Part shown: positions 33,987 through 43,747 of the stretch, piece after piece
Numbering within the stretch: the first letter of the stretch is position 1
Layout: each line of letters starts with the position of its first letter
Assembly: GCF_004166885.1 (NCBI RefSeq)
Contig: NZ_RCYU01000001.1
Location: 744,001-808,000, forward strand
Direction: 5' to 3'
Length of the DNA stretch: 64,000 nt
From: Streptococcus sp. bf_0095
Lineage (GTDB): Bacteria; Bacillota; Bacilli; Lactobacillales; Streptococcaceae
Position numbers and translations under genes: made by a program
The notes under the pieces: generated by a model
What the model saw: only the letters and a program-made list of their open reading frames with translations
Database searches by the model: none
What the model was told of the DNA's origin: nothing

Positions 33987-35531
33987 TCACATCTTTTCTT
34001 CCAACTCCACATCCGGATACTTGTCCGCAAACCAGCGGAGGGCAAAGTCATTTTCGAAAAGGAAGACAGGTTGATCAAAGCGGTCTTTAGCCAAGATATT
34101 TCGACTTGAAGACATACGTTCATCTAAATCTTCTGGTTTGATCCAACGGACGGTCTTTTTACCCATTGGGCTCATAACGACTTCTGCATTGTACTCATTT
34201 TCCATCCGGTGTTTAAAGACCTCAAACTGCAATTGACCAACAGCTCCAAGCATGTATTCACCCGTTTGGTAGTTGGTATAAAGCTGAATAGCTCCTTCTT
34301 GCACCAATTGCTCGATTCCCTTATGGAAGGACTTTTGCTTCATGACATTCTTGGCAGATACCTTCATGAAGATTTCAGGTGTAAAGGTTGGCAGTGGTTC
34401 AAATTCAAACTTATTTTTCCCAACTGTCAAAGTATCTCCAACCTGGTAGGTACCGGTATCGTAAACCCCGATGATGTCTCCTGCTACAGCATTGGTGACA
34501 TTTTCACGGCTCTCCGCCATAAACTGGGTGACATTCGATAACTTAGCACCCTTACCAGTACGAGGGAGGTTGACACTCATCCCACGTTCAAATTCACCAG
34601 ATACGATCCGCACAAAGGCAATCCGGTCACGGTGACGAGGATCCATGTTGGCCTGAATCTTAAAGACAAATCCTGAGAAATCCTTATCATAAGGATCGAC
34701 AAGTTCTCCATCTGTCTTCTTGTGGCCGTGTGGCTCCGGAGCAAACTTGAGGAAGGTTTCCAAGAAAGTCTGCACCCCAAAGTTAGTAAGAGCTGAACCA
34801 AAGAAGACAGGAGTCAATTCACCCGCAAGGATGGCTTCTTCTGAGAATTCATTCCCAGCTTCTTGCAAGAGTTCGATATCATCTTTTACTTGCTCATAGA
34901 AGGGGTTGTTGGCAAAAAGCTTGTCTCCGTCTTCTAGACTTGCAAAGCGTTCGTCTCCTTTATAGAGTTCCAAACGTTGGTTATAAAGGTCATAGAGTCC
35001 CTCAAAGGCTTTCCCCATCCCAATCGGCCAGTTCATCGGGTAACTTGCGATGCCCAAGACCTCTTCCAATTCTTGCAAGAGATCCAGTGGCTCGCGACCG
35101 TCACGGTCCAGCTTGTTCATAAAGGTAAAGACTGGAATGCCACGGTGTTTGACAACCTCAAATAATTTCTTGGTTTGAGCCTCGATACCCTTGGCAGAGT
35201 CCACCACCATGACCGCAGCATCTACTGCCATCAAGGTCCGATAGGTATCTTCTGAGAAGTCCTCGTGCCCTGGGGTATCAAGGATATTGACCCGTTTGCC
35301 ATCATAGTCGAACTGCATCACAGATGAGGTTACTGAAATCCCACGTTGCTTCTCGATATCCATCCAGTCAGACTTAGCAAAGTTTCCTGTTTTCTTCCCT
35401 TTTACGGTACCGGCTTCCCGAATCTCTCCCCCAAAGTAGAGCAACTGCTCTGTAATCGTCGTTTTACCAGCATCCGGGTGGGAGATAATGGCAAAGGTAC
35501 GGCGTTTTTTAATTTCGTCAGTTATTGTCAT
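33987..35531 (-). CDS. prfC: Peptide chain release factor 3
   Basis: A 514-residue translational GTPase that recycles RF1/RF2. G1 SHPDAGKTT (about 18-26), G3 [12 protein letters not shown]4 [10 protein letters not shown] and the EF-Tu-like domain II are all seen. Full length, standard start at [13 protein letters not shown]. Own promoter at 35621-35649. Confidence 0.96.
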   Translation of the reverse strand: MTITDEIKKRRTFAIISHPDAGKTTITEQLLYFGGEIREAGTVKGKKTGNFAKSDWMDIEKQRGISVTSSVMQFDYDGKRVNILDTPGHEDFSEDTYRTLMAVDAAVMVVDSAKGIEAQTKKLFEVVKHRGIPVFTFMNKLDRDGREPLDLLQELEEVLGIASYPMNWPIGMGKAFEGLYDLYNQRLELYKGDERFASLEDGDKLFANNPFYEQVKDDIELLQEAGNEFSEEAILAGELTPVFFGSALTNFGVQTFLETFLKFAPEPHGHKKTDGELVDPYDKDFSGFVFKIQANMDPRHRDRIAFVRIVSGEFERGMSVNLPRTGKGAKLSNVTQFMAESRENVTNAVAGDIIGVYDTGTYQVGDTLTVGKNKFEFEPLPTFTPEIFMKVSAKNVMKQKSFHKGIEQLVQEGAIQLYTNYQTGEYMLGAVGQLQFEVFKHRMENEYNAEVVMSPMGKKTVRWIKPEDLDERMSSSRNILAKDRFDQPVFLFENDFALRWFADKYPDVELEEKM

Positions 35532-35620
35532 TCTTTCATCCTCAGTTATTTTTTAAAAGCATATTTTTTAGTAAGTAGGATCCTTCTACATTGGTTCTCT
35601 CCTTTTACCTTAACTAACCT

Positions 35621-35649
35621 ATTATAGCGGAAATAGAGCCTTTTTTCAA
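35621..35649 (-). promoter_or_regulatory. prfC promoter
   Basis: TTGAAA (35649-35644), 17 bp, TATAAT (35626-35621) on the minus strand, giving a leader of about 85 nt. Confidence 0.8.
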
Positions 35650-35673
35650 TCATCAGTGTATTTACAAATTAAA

Positions 35674-35723
35674 AAGCCTGAGTGAGAACTGTATTTGTTC
35701 TACATCCCAGACTTCATTAAGAA
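35674..35723 (-). terminator. Terminator of DUF2207 gene
   Basis: Imperfect stem AAGTCTGG...GAAC / GTTC...CTCAGGCTT, followed by TTTAATTTG on the minus strand. Confidence 0.6.
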
Positions 35724-35733
35724 ACAAGTGCTA

Positions 35734-37659
35734 TTAGAAGGCCCCAAATCCTCCACCACCACCTCCATCAGAGAAACCACCGCCGTCAAAGCCACCACTG
35801 CCATCTGAGGAGTTAATAGAGAAGTTTGAAACACTGTAGGAATCAGCTGCATAGCTCATTAAGGTAGACCCGTCTAGGAAGGAATTTGGAGAGGATGTGA
35901 GCCAAACAAGAGCATCCCAGTCTTCATATGGCAAGGGAATCTGATAATTTTGGAGTACCTGACTCACTTTTTTAGCTTGACCATACATAGTTGCATAGAC
36001 TAAGATACGATTCCATAGGACGATACTTTCAAGTTCTGCTTGGTTGAAATTTGGAATACTTTCAATCATATTTCTAAAAGCCATCCATTGGAATTGCGAA
36101 TCCAAGTTCTCTAAGGATTGTAGATGATCTTCACGGATTTTCACAACAATATAAAATGGAATGAATAACAGAACCAAAAGTAAAATGATCCAAAAATAGA
36201 ATGAAGATAGGTGTGAACCAAATCCAAATGTTAAGAAACACATGCTCACAAATAAGATCAGTAAGAGCCAAAAGTGTAAGGCACAGCCTGTTTTTGAAAA
36301 AGCTTCTTCTTTCTCAGTTAAGTCTCTAAAATAAGAGGGCAATCCTAATTTCGCAATCTCCTTGTCAACACCTTTTGACAATTGCTGGGCATCTTTTTTT
36401 AAAAGCGATTGAACATCACTTCCGACCTTTCGAATGCGATCTCGTTGTGCCTCTGTTTTAGCAGCCCGAAAATCTTTTTTTAGAGCTACTTGATTAATTT
36501 TATATTTTGAGAATACCTCGCTGATATTGATTTCCGTTTCTTGATCAAAGATCATGTCAATAAACTTCAATTCAAAATCAGCCAAGCCTTCATGGTGAAG
36601 ACAGGTCAACCTTTCCCCGTTTTCATCCCTAGTCAAACGAAGATTTCCTCGGTCAATGAGATCTAACATTGTTGCTTGAATGAGATGGTTAAATTTTAAT
36701 TGACCTTTCTCTCTAAATATCACCATTTGTTCAAAATCAAGTTGATACAGCGCCTTAGCTAGAACTAATGGTGGTAAATTCTGTGGTGGTTCGTATAATC
36801 TTACTCCTTTTACAATCCGACGATTTCTGGTACTGATCATATAGCGAATCCATGGAATAAAAGCTAGGACAAATAAAAGAATCGATACAATTGGCACGAC
36901 TCTGAGAAACAGTGTCTTGTAGATGAATGTTTTTTGTTGAATGGATCTCTCTTTTTTTAGGAATTTATCTTTTCCATTTTCTTTTTTTATCTTATTAGAT
37001 TGGCCTCGACGCAGAGCTTCTGTCATGGGCCAGTATGCGTGGAGTTCCAATTTTCCATTCTTTGGGAAGTTCCGTAACTGAATGTGATAGCCAGTCGCAG
37101 TCCGGTCAATCTGGGCTGGTGGATTAAAATAACCGGTATGAGCATACAATTCTCCCTGCTTGGCATCCAAACCATCCACATAAAAATCTAATTTCGCGAT
37201 ATCCTCATCCCCATCTGAAAGAGGGAACCAATTGAGCTCCGCTATATCGGAATACAGGTCTAGAATATGATCAATCTTCCATACAACCTTGATGGTAACT
37301 TTGCCTCCAACAATCCTCGAATTGTAGATTTTTAATAGACGACCATCTCCGAGATCCGATTCTTCTACACGAATATCTCGTTTTTCCCCGTCCACATAAG
37401 CTTCAACTTGAGGATTTTCATGGATTTTAAATCCTTTAGGAAGGGGATCTGCATTCCCTAAAGTTACATACTGACCATTGTAGCCCGTATGAAAATCATA
37501 GGTAATCTCTTGAGTGAATGTTGCCTGGCTATCTTCCTGCAAATGGAGGTGTCCTACATAGGACTCAATCGAATACTGAACGTCATCCTCTGCCTGAGCC
37601 GGACTAACTGTACAAAATAAGCCACACAAGATACAAATGACTAGTAAAAACCTCTTCAT
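35734..37659 (-). CDS. DUF2207 domain membrane protein, Gly-rich C-terminus
   Basis: A 641-residue protein with an N-terminal signal peptide (cleavage near AQAED, residue ~23), an extracellular beta-rich DUF2207 domain (~25-220), a TM near 249-270, a cytoplasmic domain, two TM segments near 459-505, and a C-terminal tail GGFDGGGFSDGGGGGGFGAF. The Gly-rich end is the hallmark of the family. Function unknown; often annotated as membrane-surface protein. Its upstream neighbour ends in a terminator, so it may be separately expressed. Confidence 0.85.
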   Translation of the reverse strand: MKRFLLVICILCGLFCTVSPAQAEDDVQYSIESYVGHLHLQEDSQATFTQEITYDFHTGYNGQYVTLGNADPLPKGFKIHENPQVEAYVDGEKRDIRVEESDLGDGRLLKIYNSRIVGGKVTIKVVWKIDHILDLYSDIAELNWFPLSDGDEDIAKLDFYVDGLDAKQGELYAHTGYFNPPAQIDRTATGYHIQLRNFPKNGKLELHAYWPMTEALRRGQSNKIKKENGKDKFLKKERSIQQKTFIYKTLFLRVVPIVSILLFVLAFIPWIRYMISTRNRRIVKGVRLYEPPQNLPPLVLAKALYQLDFEQMVIFREKGQLKFNHLIQATMLDLIDRGNLRLTRDENGERLTCLHHEGLADFELKFIDMIFDQETEINISEVFSKYKINQVALKKDFRAAKTEAQRDRIRKVGSDVQSLLKKDAQQLSKGVDKEIAKLGLPSYFRDLTEKEEAFSKTGCALHFWLLLILFVSMCFLTFGFGSHLSSFYFWIILLLVLLFIPFYIVVKIREDHLQSLENLDSQFQWMAFRNMIESIPNFNQAELESIVLWNRILVYATMYGQAKKVSQVLQNYQIPLPYEDWDALVWLTSSPNSFLDGSTLMSYAADSYSVSNFSINSSDGSGGFDGGGFSDGGGGGGFGAF

Positions 37660-37675
37660 TTCAAACTCCTATTAA

Positions 37676-37708
37676 CTAAAAGAAGGTTGAGACTGATTGT
37701 CTCAACCT
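37676..37708 (-). terminator. Terminator after the TIGR02206 triplet
   Basis: AGGTTGAGAC/GTCTCAACCT stem (5-nt loop) followed by TCTTTTAG on the minus strand. Confidence 0.75.
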
Positions 37709-37719
37709 CCTTCAACTTT

Positions 37720-38400
37720 TTATCGACTGACTCTTTTTCTAACAGGTCTGCGACTGAAAAATACATTAAAGAGAAGCAAGGCTGCTGCTAGGATGCTGGA
37801 AACCACGACATAATTCACCAAGAGACTATCCCCTTTGATAATTGGTGGTCGCGCCATGAGTCCATAATTGCCTCCAGTGACTTGGTTGACCCCGACTAGA
37901 AATAAATCGAGGACGAAAGTATAAAGAACAATTTCTCGATTTTTTAAAAGGCTCGAATCATACCATCTCAAGAGATAAATCAAGGAATTAACCAAGAGAC
38001 AGTAATGCCCTAAGAGAAAAGAAAAGCTCGTAATATGAGGGAAGGTATAGGGATCAAAGACCGGATAACCCAAGGCAAAGATCGCCCCACTGACTCCCAT
38101 CAAGGCAAAGAACTGCTTGCTCTTCCATCGGTCTGGTAACAGCAAGACAGCAAACATGGCCAAACGGCAATGGTACAAGGGTAAACTATTGGACCAGGGA
38201 AGTTGAAAAGCAAAATACCAGATATAGAGACAGATCAATTGAAAAATTTGTAAGTTTCGAAAGATCTTTCGAAATTGTTCATTTTGAAAGTAACGTAATG
38301 AAGCCCAAACTGCCATTAGGATTAAAAGAACCATGACCCCATACCAGAGGAGCGGTATAACAGGTGGTGCAGTGGATTCAGTTGTAAAAAAATGATGCAT
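37720..38400 (-). CDS. TIGR02206 family membrane protein (paralogue 3)
   Basis: A 226-residue protein with six to seven hydrophobic segments and the family motifs SLPLYHCRLAMF, FALGYPVFDPYTFPHIT and GGNYGLMARPP. Function unknown (YwaF-like). It is 12 bp after the previous gene. It starts MHHFFTTES rather than the MxLWDLxFT of its two relatives, and is the most divergent of the three. Confidence 0.85.
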   Translation of the reverse strand: MHHFFTTESTAPPVIPLLWYGVMVLLILMAVWASLRYFQNEQFRKIFRNLQIFQLICLYIWYFAFQLPWSNSLPLYHCRLAMFAVLLLPDRWKSKQFFALMGVSGAIFALGYPVFDPYTFPHITSFSFLLGHYCLLVNSLIYLLRWYDSSLLKNREIVLYTFVLDLFLVGVNQVTGGNYGLMARPPIIKGDSLLVNYVVVSSILAAALLLFNVFFSRRPVRKRVSR

Positions 38401-38412
38401 AGGATCTCCTTA

Positions 38413-39102
38413 TTAAACGGATTCAGATGTTCTTTTTCTTTTCTTACTGGACTTAAAGATTGAATTGATCAGGATAAGGGTCCCTGTCATCAGGATGGTC
38501 ACGATCAAATAGTTGAGCACAAGTCCATGATCACCAAGTACAGGAGGACGACGCATAAAGCCATAATTTCCACCTGTTACAAGATTTGCGAGCTGAATAA
38601 TAGCATTAACCCCAAAAGTCATCTGACAGATTTTCCAGGCATCCCTTGCTTCCACCTGGTAGGATTGGACCAGATAGATCAAGCAATTGGCCAAGAGGGC
38701 CCAGTGACCAAAGACATTGTTGATCGAGGATACGTGAGGAAAAGGATAGGGATAAAAGACGGGATAAACCAAGGCCATGATAGATCCAAAGACTCCTACC
38801 AGGGCAAAATACTGCTTGAACCTTCCCTTGGGAGCCAAGAGAATGATCCACATGGCCATCCGGCTATGGTAGAAGGGAAGACTCTCTGAAATAGGCAAAT
38901 GTGCTGCAATATACCAAGAGTTGATAATCAGCAACTGGACCAACTGTCCCCAATACCAAAAATTTTGATAGGCTTTGGAAGAGGCTAATCGAATAGACAG
39001 AAGCCCCACCACTACCAATGATGTCGGCAACAAGAAATACCAAGCCCCCAATTGAGGAGGAGCCGTTGGTTGACTAGTGAAAAATAAATCCCAAAGTGGC
39101 AT
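38413..39102 (-). CDS. TIGR02206 family membrane protein (paralogue 2)
   Basis: A 229-residue homologue of the neighbours: MPLWDLFFTSQPTAPP start, SLPFYHSRMAMW, YPVFYPYPFPHVS and GGNYGFMRRPP. Six to seven hydrophobic segments. Note HS where the paralogues have HC in the FYHxR motif. Middle gene of a tandem triplet, probably by duplication. Confidence 0.87.
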   Translation of the reverse strand: MPLWDLFFTSQPTAPPQLGAWYFLLPTSLVVVGLLSIRLASSKAYQNFWYWGQLVQLLIINSWYIAAHLPISESLPFYHSRMAMWIILLAPKGRFKQYFALVGVFGSIMALVYPVFYPYPFPHVSSINNVFGHWALLANCLIYLVQSYQVEARDAWKICQMTFGVNAIIQLANLVTGGNYGFMRRPPVLGDHGLVLNYLIVTILMTGTLILINSIFKSSKKRKRTSESV

Positions 39103-39130
39103 GATTTCCTAACCTCAGCTCATTTATTTT

Positions 39131-39832
39131 CTATTCTGAACGCGAACCAACAGTCTCTTCAACCATCTTGTATTTGTACTTATAACGTTGGTTGACTAAG
39201 AAAATTCCAGCCACCATCACAAAGCTAACCAAGAGGTAGTTTAAGAGAGCACCGTGGTCGCCAATGATTGGTGGACGCCGTAAGAAGCCATAATCTCCTT
39301 TCGTCAAAAGATTGACCAAGAAAATTAAGGCATTCATGCCAAAAGTGATCTTGAAAATTCTCAAGCTGTCTTGTTTTTCAGATTGATAATGATCCTGTAG
39401 GTAAATCAAACTATTGGCAAGCAAGGCCCAGTGGCTAAAAATTAGATTCAACACAGTGATATGAGGGAATGGGAAAGGATCAAAGGCCGGATACACCAAG
39501 GCCGCAATCGATCCTAAAACTCCCAAGAGAGCAAAATATTGCTTGATATAGGTCCCTTTAGGGGCAAAGAGAATCACCAACATGGCCAAGCGGCAATGAT
39601 AAAAAGGCAAATTATCCGTCAAAGGCATGTGGGCAAGAATATACCAAGCATTGATGGTCAAGACTTGGATCAACTGTGCCCAATACCAAAAGCGTTGGTA
39701 GCTTTTGGATCGCGCATATCTGATGGAAAAGTAACCAACCACCAACAAAGAAGCTGGTAGAATGAAATACCAGAGCCCAAACTCAGGCGGGGCTGATTTT
39801 TGGTTCGTAAACAATAAATCCCAAAGTGTCAT
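39131..39832 (-). CDS. TIGR02206 family membrane protein (paralogue 1)
   Basis: A 233-residue membrane protein, first of the triplet. Motifs NLPFYHCRLAML, YPAFDPFPFPHIT and KGDYGFLRRPP. Ribosome site AAAGGGATATAAA. It follows the NUDIX gene by 29 bp, so the triplet may share the ddl-murF transcript. Function unknown. Confidence 0.87.
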   Translation of the reverse strand: MTLWDLLFTNQKSAPPEFGLWYFILPASLLVVGYFSIRYARSKSYQRFWYWAQLIQVLTINAWYILAHMPLTDNLPFYHCRLAMLVILFAPKGTYIKQYFALLGVLGSIAALVYPAFDPFPFPHITVLNLIFSHWALLANSLIYLQDHYQSEKQDSLRIFKITFGMNALIFLVNLLTKGDYGFLRRPPIIGDHGALLNYLLVSFVMVAGIFLVNQRYKYKYKMVEETVGSRSE

Positions 39833-39861
39833 TTTATATCCCTTTAATTTATAAATCGTTT

Positions 39862-40473
39862 TTAATCACAATACAAATCTCGTTTCCCATCATAAACATC
39901 CCAAAGGAAGTTCAATTGTTCTTCTGTATTGCGCTTGGTAGAAAGAGCAGGCATTTTCTCTCTCTCAAAAAAGGCAAGGTCGGAAATTTCCTGGTTCTTT
40001 TCAAAATTTCCATCTAATAATTCACATTCAAATACCAATTTCACATATTGGCGGCTTTGCAATTGGTAGCGATTGGTATCAAATACTGCCAACAAGCGAT
40101 TGACACGTGCTAAATAGCCCGTTTCTTCTTGGATTTCTTTTAAAATGTTTTCCGTCGGAGAATAGCCAACCTCACCAAAGCCACCCGGCAAGGCCCAGGT
40201 CTCTTCTCCCTGACCTTTCACTAAACAAAGTTTTCCATCTTTGACAATCCAGGCCCTAACATCAATCAAGGGAGTGTCGTAATGGTCTGTCGGGCGAAAC
40301 AAATCCGATAATTCTTGTGGATTCAAATCAGTCGCTTCTCTCACAAAATCCTGTAAAATGGCACGAATATCCTGATAGCGCTCTTGATCAAATGGATCTT
40401 TTGAGAACGCTAAGCCTGTATTAGTGATTGAAATCAAGCGCTGAATGTTCTTTAACACATTATTACTCGCCAT
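39862..40473 (-). CDS. NUDIX hydrolase with Nudix_N domain
   Basis: A 203-residue enzyme. The N-terminal ~65 residues match the Nudix_N type (hydrolases of nucleoside-diphosphate-linked compounds); the NUDIX box is GGFGEVGYSPTENILKEIQEETGY, in which Tyr replaces the usual first Glu and Lys the Arg, as is common in this subfamily. The start overlaps murF by 11 bp. Substrate unknown. Confidence 0.85.
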   Translation of the reverse strand: MASNNVLKNIQRLISITNTGLAFSKDPFDQERYQDIRAILQDFVREATDLNPQELSDLFRPTDHYDTPLIDVRAWIVKDGKLCLVKGQGEETWALPGGFGEVGYSPTENILKEIQEETGYLARVNRLLAVFDTNRYQLQSRQYVKLVFECELLDGNFEKNQEISDLAFFEREKMPALSTKRNTEEQLNFLWDVYDGKRDLYCD

Positions 40474-41833
40474 TCTCCAACTCCTCTACCAATTTAGCTA
40501 GATTCATGGAATTGCTTCCCTTGATGAGGATTTGGTCCTGCTCTTTTAAGCTTTCCTTGACTTGTTTGACCAGATCCTCAAACTGGTCTTCCTCAGCGGT
40601 CTTTTTGAAATAATAAACATGTCCGAGTGGGAACATCTGGCTCGCTAATTGAGCCAGTCCCGCAATATCTTGACCGTAGAAAATAACGGTATCCAAGACA
40701 TCCGGTGACAGGCTGAGAATCATTTGGTTGTGCAGATCAATGGATTGCTCCCCTAGTTCTTTCATATCCGCTAAGACCGCTAGCTTCCGGCCATTTGGAT
40801 TGGCAGGAATGGTCGAGAAGGTTTCTAAAATCAGGCGCATGGCCGTCGGATTGGCATTGTAGACATCGGATAGGATATCCGCTCCGTTACTTGCCTTCTT
40901 CCATTCTGTACGGTTCTTAGTAAGCTCTAAGCCTTTAAAGCTTGCACGGATGGCCTCTTCGCTCACTCCTTCTTTCAAGGCAACATAGGCCGCAATCATG
41001 GCATTGGTCGCATTGTATTTGCCTGTGACAGGTATGTCAATAGCATCTGATAAGAAGTTCGCTTCAAAGGTTAGGCTGTCCTTGCGTTCCTCCAACTTGG
41101 TAATGCTGATGTCTGCTCCTTCACCAAAGCGCACAAGCTCTTGTTGGCTCGGTAAAAAATCCCCGACAATGGGATCGGCCGGCACTAGAAGCAAGCCACC
41201 AGCTGGCATCCCATCCGCAATTTGCAATTTCCCTTTAGCAATTTCTTTGCGATCTTTGAAAAACTCCAGGTGAGCTTCCCCAATAAGGGTCACGATTGCT
41301 GCCTTTGGATGCGCAATTTCTGAGAGAAGATGGATATCTCCCAGATGGTCCTGCCCCATTTCAAGGACAAGCTTCTCTGTCCCTTCTGGCATATGGAGAA
41401 CCGTATAAGGGAGGCCAATTTCGTTATTGTAGTTCCCTTGTGTTTTATAGGTTTTGTAGGTAGTTGACAGCAATTGAGCCAACATATCTTTGGTCGTTGT
41501 CTTACCGTTTGAACCGGTGACCGCCAAGACATCTACTTGACTCTTCTCCAACACATATTGGGCTAATTTTTGAAAGGCCGCTAGAACATCATCTACCAAC
41601 AAATAAGGGTGGCCTTCTACTTCTTTTTCAGACAAGGTCGCTACGGCCCCGTTTTCAAAGGCCGTCTCGATGAAATCATGCCCATCACGCGCCCCCTTAA
41701 GAGGGACAAAAAGGTCTCCAGGCCCAATCAAACGGCTATCAAATTCAGGCTTGGTAAGGGCTACATCTTCAAATTGGCTGATATCATTGCGAGCAGCCAG
41801 GACACCTGCTACTTCGTGCAAGGTTAGATTCAT
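40463..41833 (-). CDS. murF: UDP-MurNAc-tripeptide:D-Ala-D-Ala ligase MurF
   Basis: A 456-residue cytosolic peptidoglycan ligase that adds D-Ala-D-Ala to the stem. ATP loop VTGSNGKTTTKDML near residue 105, and DVYNANPTAMRL later. Chosen start MNLTLHEVAGVLAAR with an AGAGGAG ribosome site; the 46-codon upstream extension falls within a hairpin. It follows ddl, giving a ddl-murF pair that makes and uses the dipeptide. Confidence 0.96.
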   Translation of the reverse strand: MNLTLHEVAGVLAARNDISQFEDVALTKPEFDSRLIGPGDLFVPLKGARDGHDFIETAFENGAVATLSEKEVEGHPYLLVDDVLAAFQKLAQYVLEKSQVDVLAVTGSNGKTTTKDMLAQLLSTTYKTYKTQGNYNNEIGLPYTVLHMPEGTEKLVLEMGQDHLGDIHLLSEIAHPKAAIVTLIGEAHLEFFKDRKEIAKGKLQIADGMPAGGLLLVPADPIVGDFLPSQQELVRFGEGADISITKLEERKDSLTFEANFLSDAIDIPVTGKYNATNAMIAAYVALKEGVSEEAIRASFKGLELTKNRTEWKKASNGADILSDVYNANPTAMRLILETFSTIPANPNGRKLAVLADMKELGEQSIDLHNQMILSLSPDVLDTVIFYGQDIAGLAQLASQMFPLGHVYYFKKTAEEDQFEDLVKQVKESLKEQDQILIKGSNSMNLAKLVEELENGE

Positions 41834-41847
41834 AGTATTCTCCTCTA

Positions 41848-41907
41848 AAAAGGGGGAGCAGGAAGAAAATCGACTCCTCATTGAGTTGATTCCATCCCCT
41901 ACTCCCA
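41848..41907 (-). terminator. Hairpin between ddl and murF (attenuator-like)
   Basis: GGGAGTAGG pairs with CCTGCTCCC, with inner AATCAACTC/GAGTCGATT, followed by CCTTTTTAG on the minus strand. Probably a partial terminator; it may be another member of a repeated structured element family. Confidence 0.55.
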
Positions 41908-41921
41908 CTTGGAACAGATTC

Positions 41922-42968
41922 TTACAGTAAGTGTGCTTCGCGTTTTTCGAAAGTTGCTTTTGCCAACTCAACCAAACGCTCGATCAAATCAGGATAGGAC
42001 AAACCCATGTTGTCCCACAGCAAAGGATACATAGACCATTGGGTAAAGCCAGGCATGGTATTGAGCTCATTCAAGTAGATGCCCCCATCCTCTGTGTAGA
42101 AGAAATCACAACGGGAGAGACCTTTCCCACCAATGGCACGGAAGGCCAATTCGGCATTCTGACGCATGGTCGCAGCAACTTCTGCTGGGATTTCAGCTGG
42201 AATCGCCATCGTAATCTTATTATCGATGTATTTGGCTTCATAGTCATAGAAGGCTACATCTTTGACCACCTCACCAGGGAGGGTGCTCTTGACATCGTAG
42301 TTGCCTAACAATCCTACTTCGATTTCGCGCGCTACGACACCTTGCTCAACCAAAACACGGCTATCATATTTAAAGGCCAATTCCAAAGACTGACGAAGTT
42401 CTGCTTGGTTCTCTGCTTTTGAAATCCCGACACTAGAGCCCATATTAGAAGGCTTGGTAAAGACCGGATAGGTCAATTCTTTTTCGATTAAGGCAATCTT
42501 AGCTTCTAGGTCATCTCCTTCAAGGACAGCCACATAAGGAACTTGTGGAATCCCTGCAGATTCTAGGACCCGTTTGGTGGTAATCTTGTCCATCGCCACA
42601 CTAGAAGAAAGGATATCACATCCCACATATGGAAGTTTCAAGACTTCTAGGAAACCTTGAACCGATCCATCTTCTCCCATTGGTCCGTGAAGGACTGGAA
42701 AGACAACCGCTCCTTCTTGGTAGATACTGCTCGGAGATACTTTAGCTTCCCAATCAATGGTCTCGTTGGTCATCAAGCGTTCTGTTTCAGCAGGCTTCTC
42801 TTCAAAGGTTTGGGTCTTGATGAAGTCTCCCGTCTGAGTAATGAAATAGGTCTCAACAGAATACTTGTCATAATTAATCGCCCGCATGACGCTTTCAGCT
42901 GAAAGTACAGACACTTCGCGCTCTGCGCTACGGCCACCATAAAGAAGTACAATTTTTTCTTTTGCCAT
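41922..42968 (-). CDS. ddl: D-alanine--D-alanine ligase
   Basis: A 348-residue ATP-grasp ligase. It has the family [17 protein letters not shown] segment, the [15 protein letters not shown] nucleotide loop, and [17 protein letters not shown] at the C-terminus. The last motif holds a Phe at the VanA/Ddl specificity-related region typical of D-Ala ligases. Length standard. Extended -10 promoter upstream at 43054. Confidence 0.96.
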   Translation of the reverse strand: MAKEKIVLLYGGRSAEREVSVLSAESVMRAINYDKYSVETYFITQTGDFIKTQTFEEKPAETERLMTNETIDWEAKVSPSSIYQEGAVVFPVLHGPMGEDGSVQGFLEVLKLPYVGCDILSSSVAMDKITTKRVLESAGIPQVPYVAVLEGDDLEAKIALIEKELTYPVFTKPSNMGSSVGISKAENQAELRQSLELAFKYDSRVLVEQGVVAREIEVGLLGNYDVKSTLPGEVVKDVAFYDYEAKYIDNKITMAIPAEIPAEVAATMRQNAELAFRAIGGKGLSRCDFFYTEDGGIYLNELNTMPGFTQWSMYPLLWDNMGLSYPDLIERLVELAKATFEKREAHLL

Positions 42969-43053
42969 TGTTTGGTCCTAATCCTTTTTTTAATTTTGTG
43001 CTTCCTGATTGACTTGTCAGAAGCACTCCTCACAACCGAGTTCGTCCCTCTAG

Positions 43054-43062
43054 TATACCACA
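43054..43062 (-). promoter_or_regulatory. ddl promoter (extended -10)
   Basis: TGGTATACT on the minus strand; the leader (~80 nt) contains a GTGCTTC/GAAGCAC hairpin. Confidence 0.55.
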
Positions 43063-43102
43063 CTTTAAAAAGAAAGAAAACGAGAGAGAACACCTAAAAA
43101 AC

Positions 43103-43130
43103 AAAAAAACCAGAGGGGTTCCTCCAGTTT
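43103..43130 (-). terminator. Terminator after recR
   Basis: AACTGGAGG/CCTCTGGTT stem with AACC loop, then TTTTTTTG on the minus strand. Confidence 0.8.
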
Positions 43131-43140
43131 TTGTAACCGC

Positions 43141-43737
43141 TTATAACTCGGTTCGATTTTCAATAGCTCGGAGAAGGGTCACTTCGTCCGCATATTCGAT
43201 ATCAGCTCCGACAGCTAATCCACGTGCCAGGCGGGTCACTTTGATGCCAGCTGGTTTGAGGACGCGTGAGATATACATAGAAGTTGCTTCCCCATCTGCG
43301 GTTGCATTGGTCGCCACAATCACTTCTTGGACCTCATGATCCATTAATCGTGTAATCAAGGACTTGAGGTTAATATCATCTGGTCCGACCCCATTCATAG
43401 GCGAAATCAAGCCATGAAGGACATGGTAGCGACCGTGGTACTCCTGGATATTCTCCATGGCTGACACATCTCGACTATCTTCTACCACTAAGATAGTCGA
43501 TGGATCGCGTGTCTCATCTCGACAAATGGCACACTCTTCTTCATCTGTTAGGTTCCCACAGATGGAACAATAGCTTAATTCCCGCTTTGCTGACAAGAGA
43601 TTTTTAGCAAACTCATTGACATCGTCATCAGTCATTCCGATGGTATAAAAGGCCAGACGAGTTGCTGTCTTGATCCCAATACCAGGGAGCTTCGAATAAC
43701 TTTCAATTAATTTTGCGATAGGTGTTGGATAGAGCAT
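43141..43737 (-). CDS. recR: Recombination mediator RecR
   Basis: A 198-residue protein of RecFOR repair. Hh[14 protein letters not shown], zinc finger [16 protein letters not shown] with all four Cys, and a TOPRIM domain ([10 protein letters not shown]...). It follows pbp2b by 10 bp, a conserved streptococcal pair. Confidence 0.97.
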   Translation of the reverse strand: MLYPTPIAKLIESYSKLPGIGIKTATRLAFYTIGMTDDDVNEFAKNLLSAKRELSYCSICGNLTDEEECAICRDETRDPSTILVVEDSRDVSAMENIQEYHGRYHVLHGLISPMNGVGPDDINLKSLITRLMDHEVQEVIVATNATADGEATSMYISRVLKPAGIKVTRLARGLAVGADIEYADEVTLLRAIENRTEL

Positions 43738-43747
43738 AGCTTCCTTT

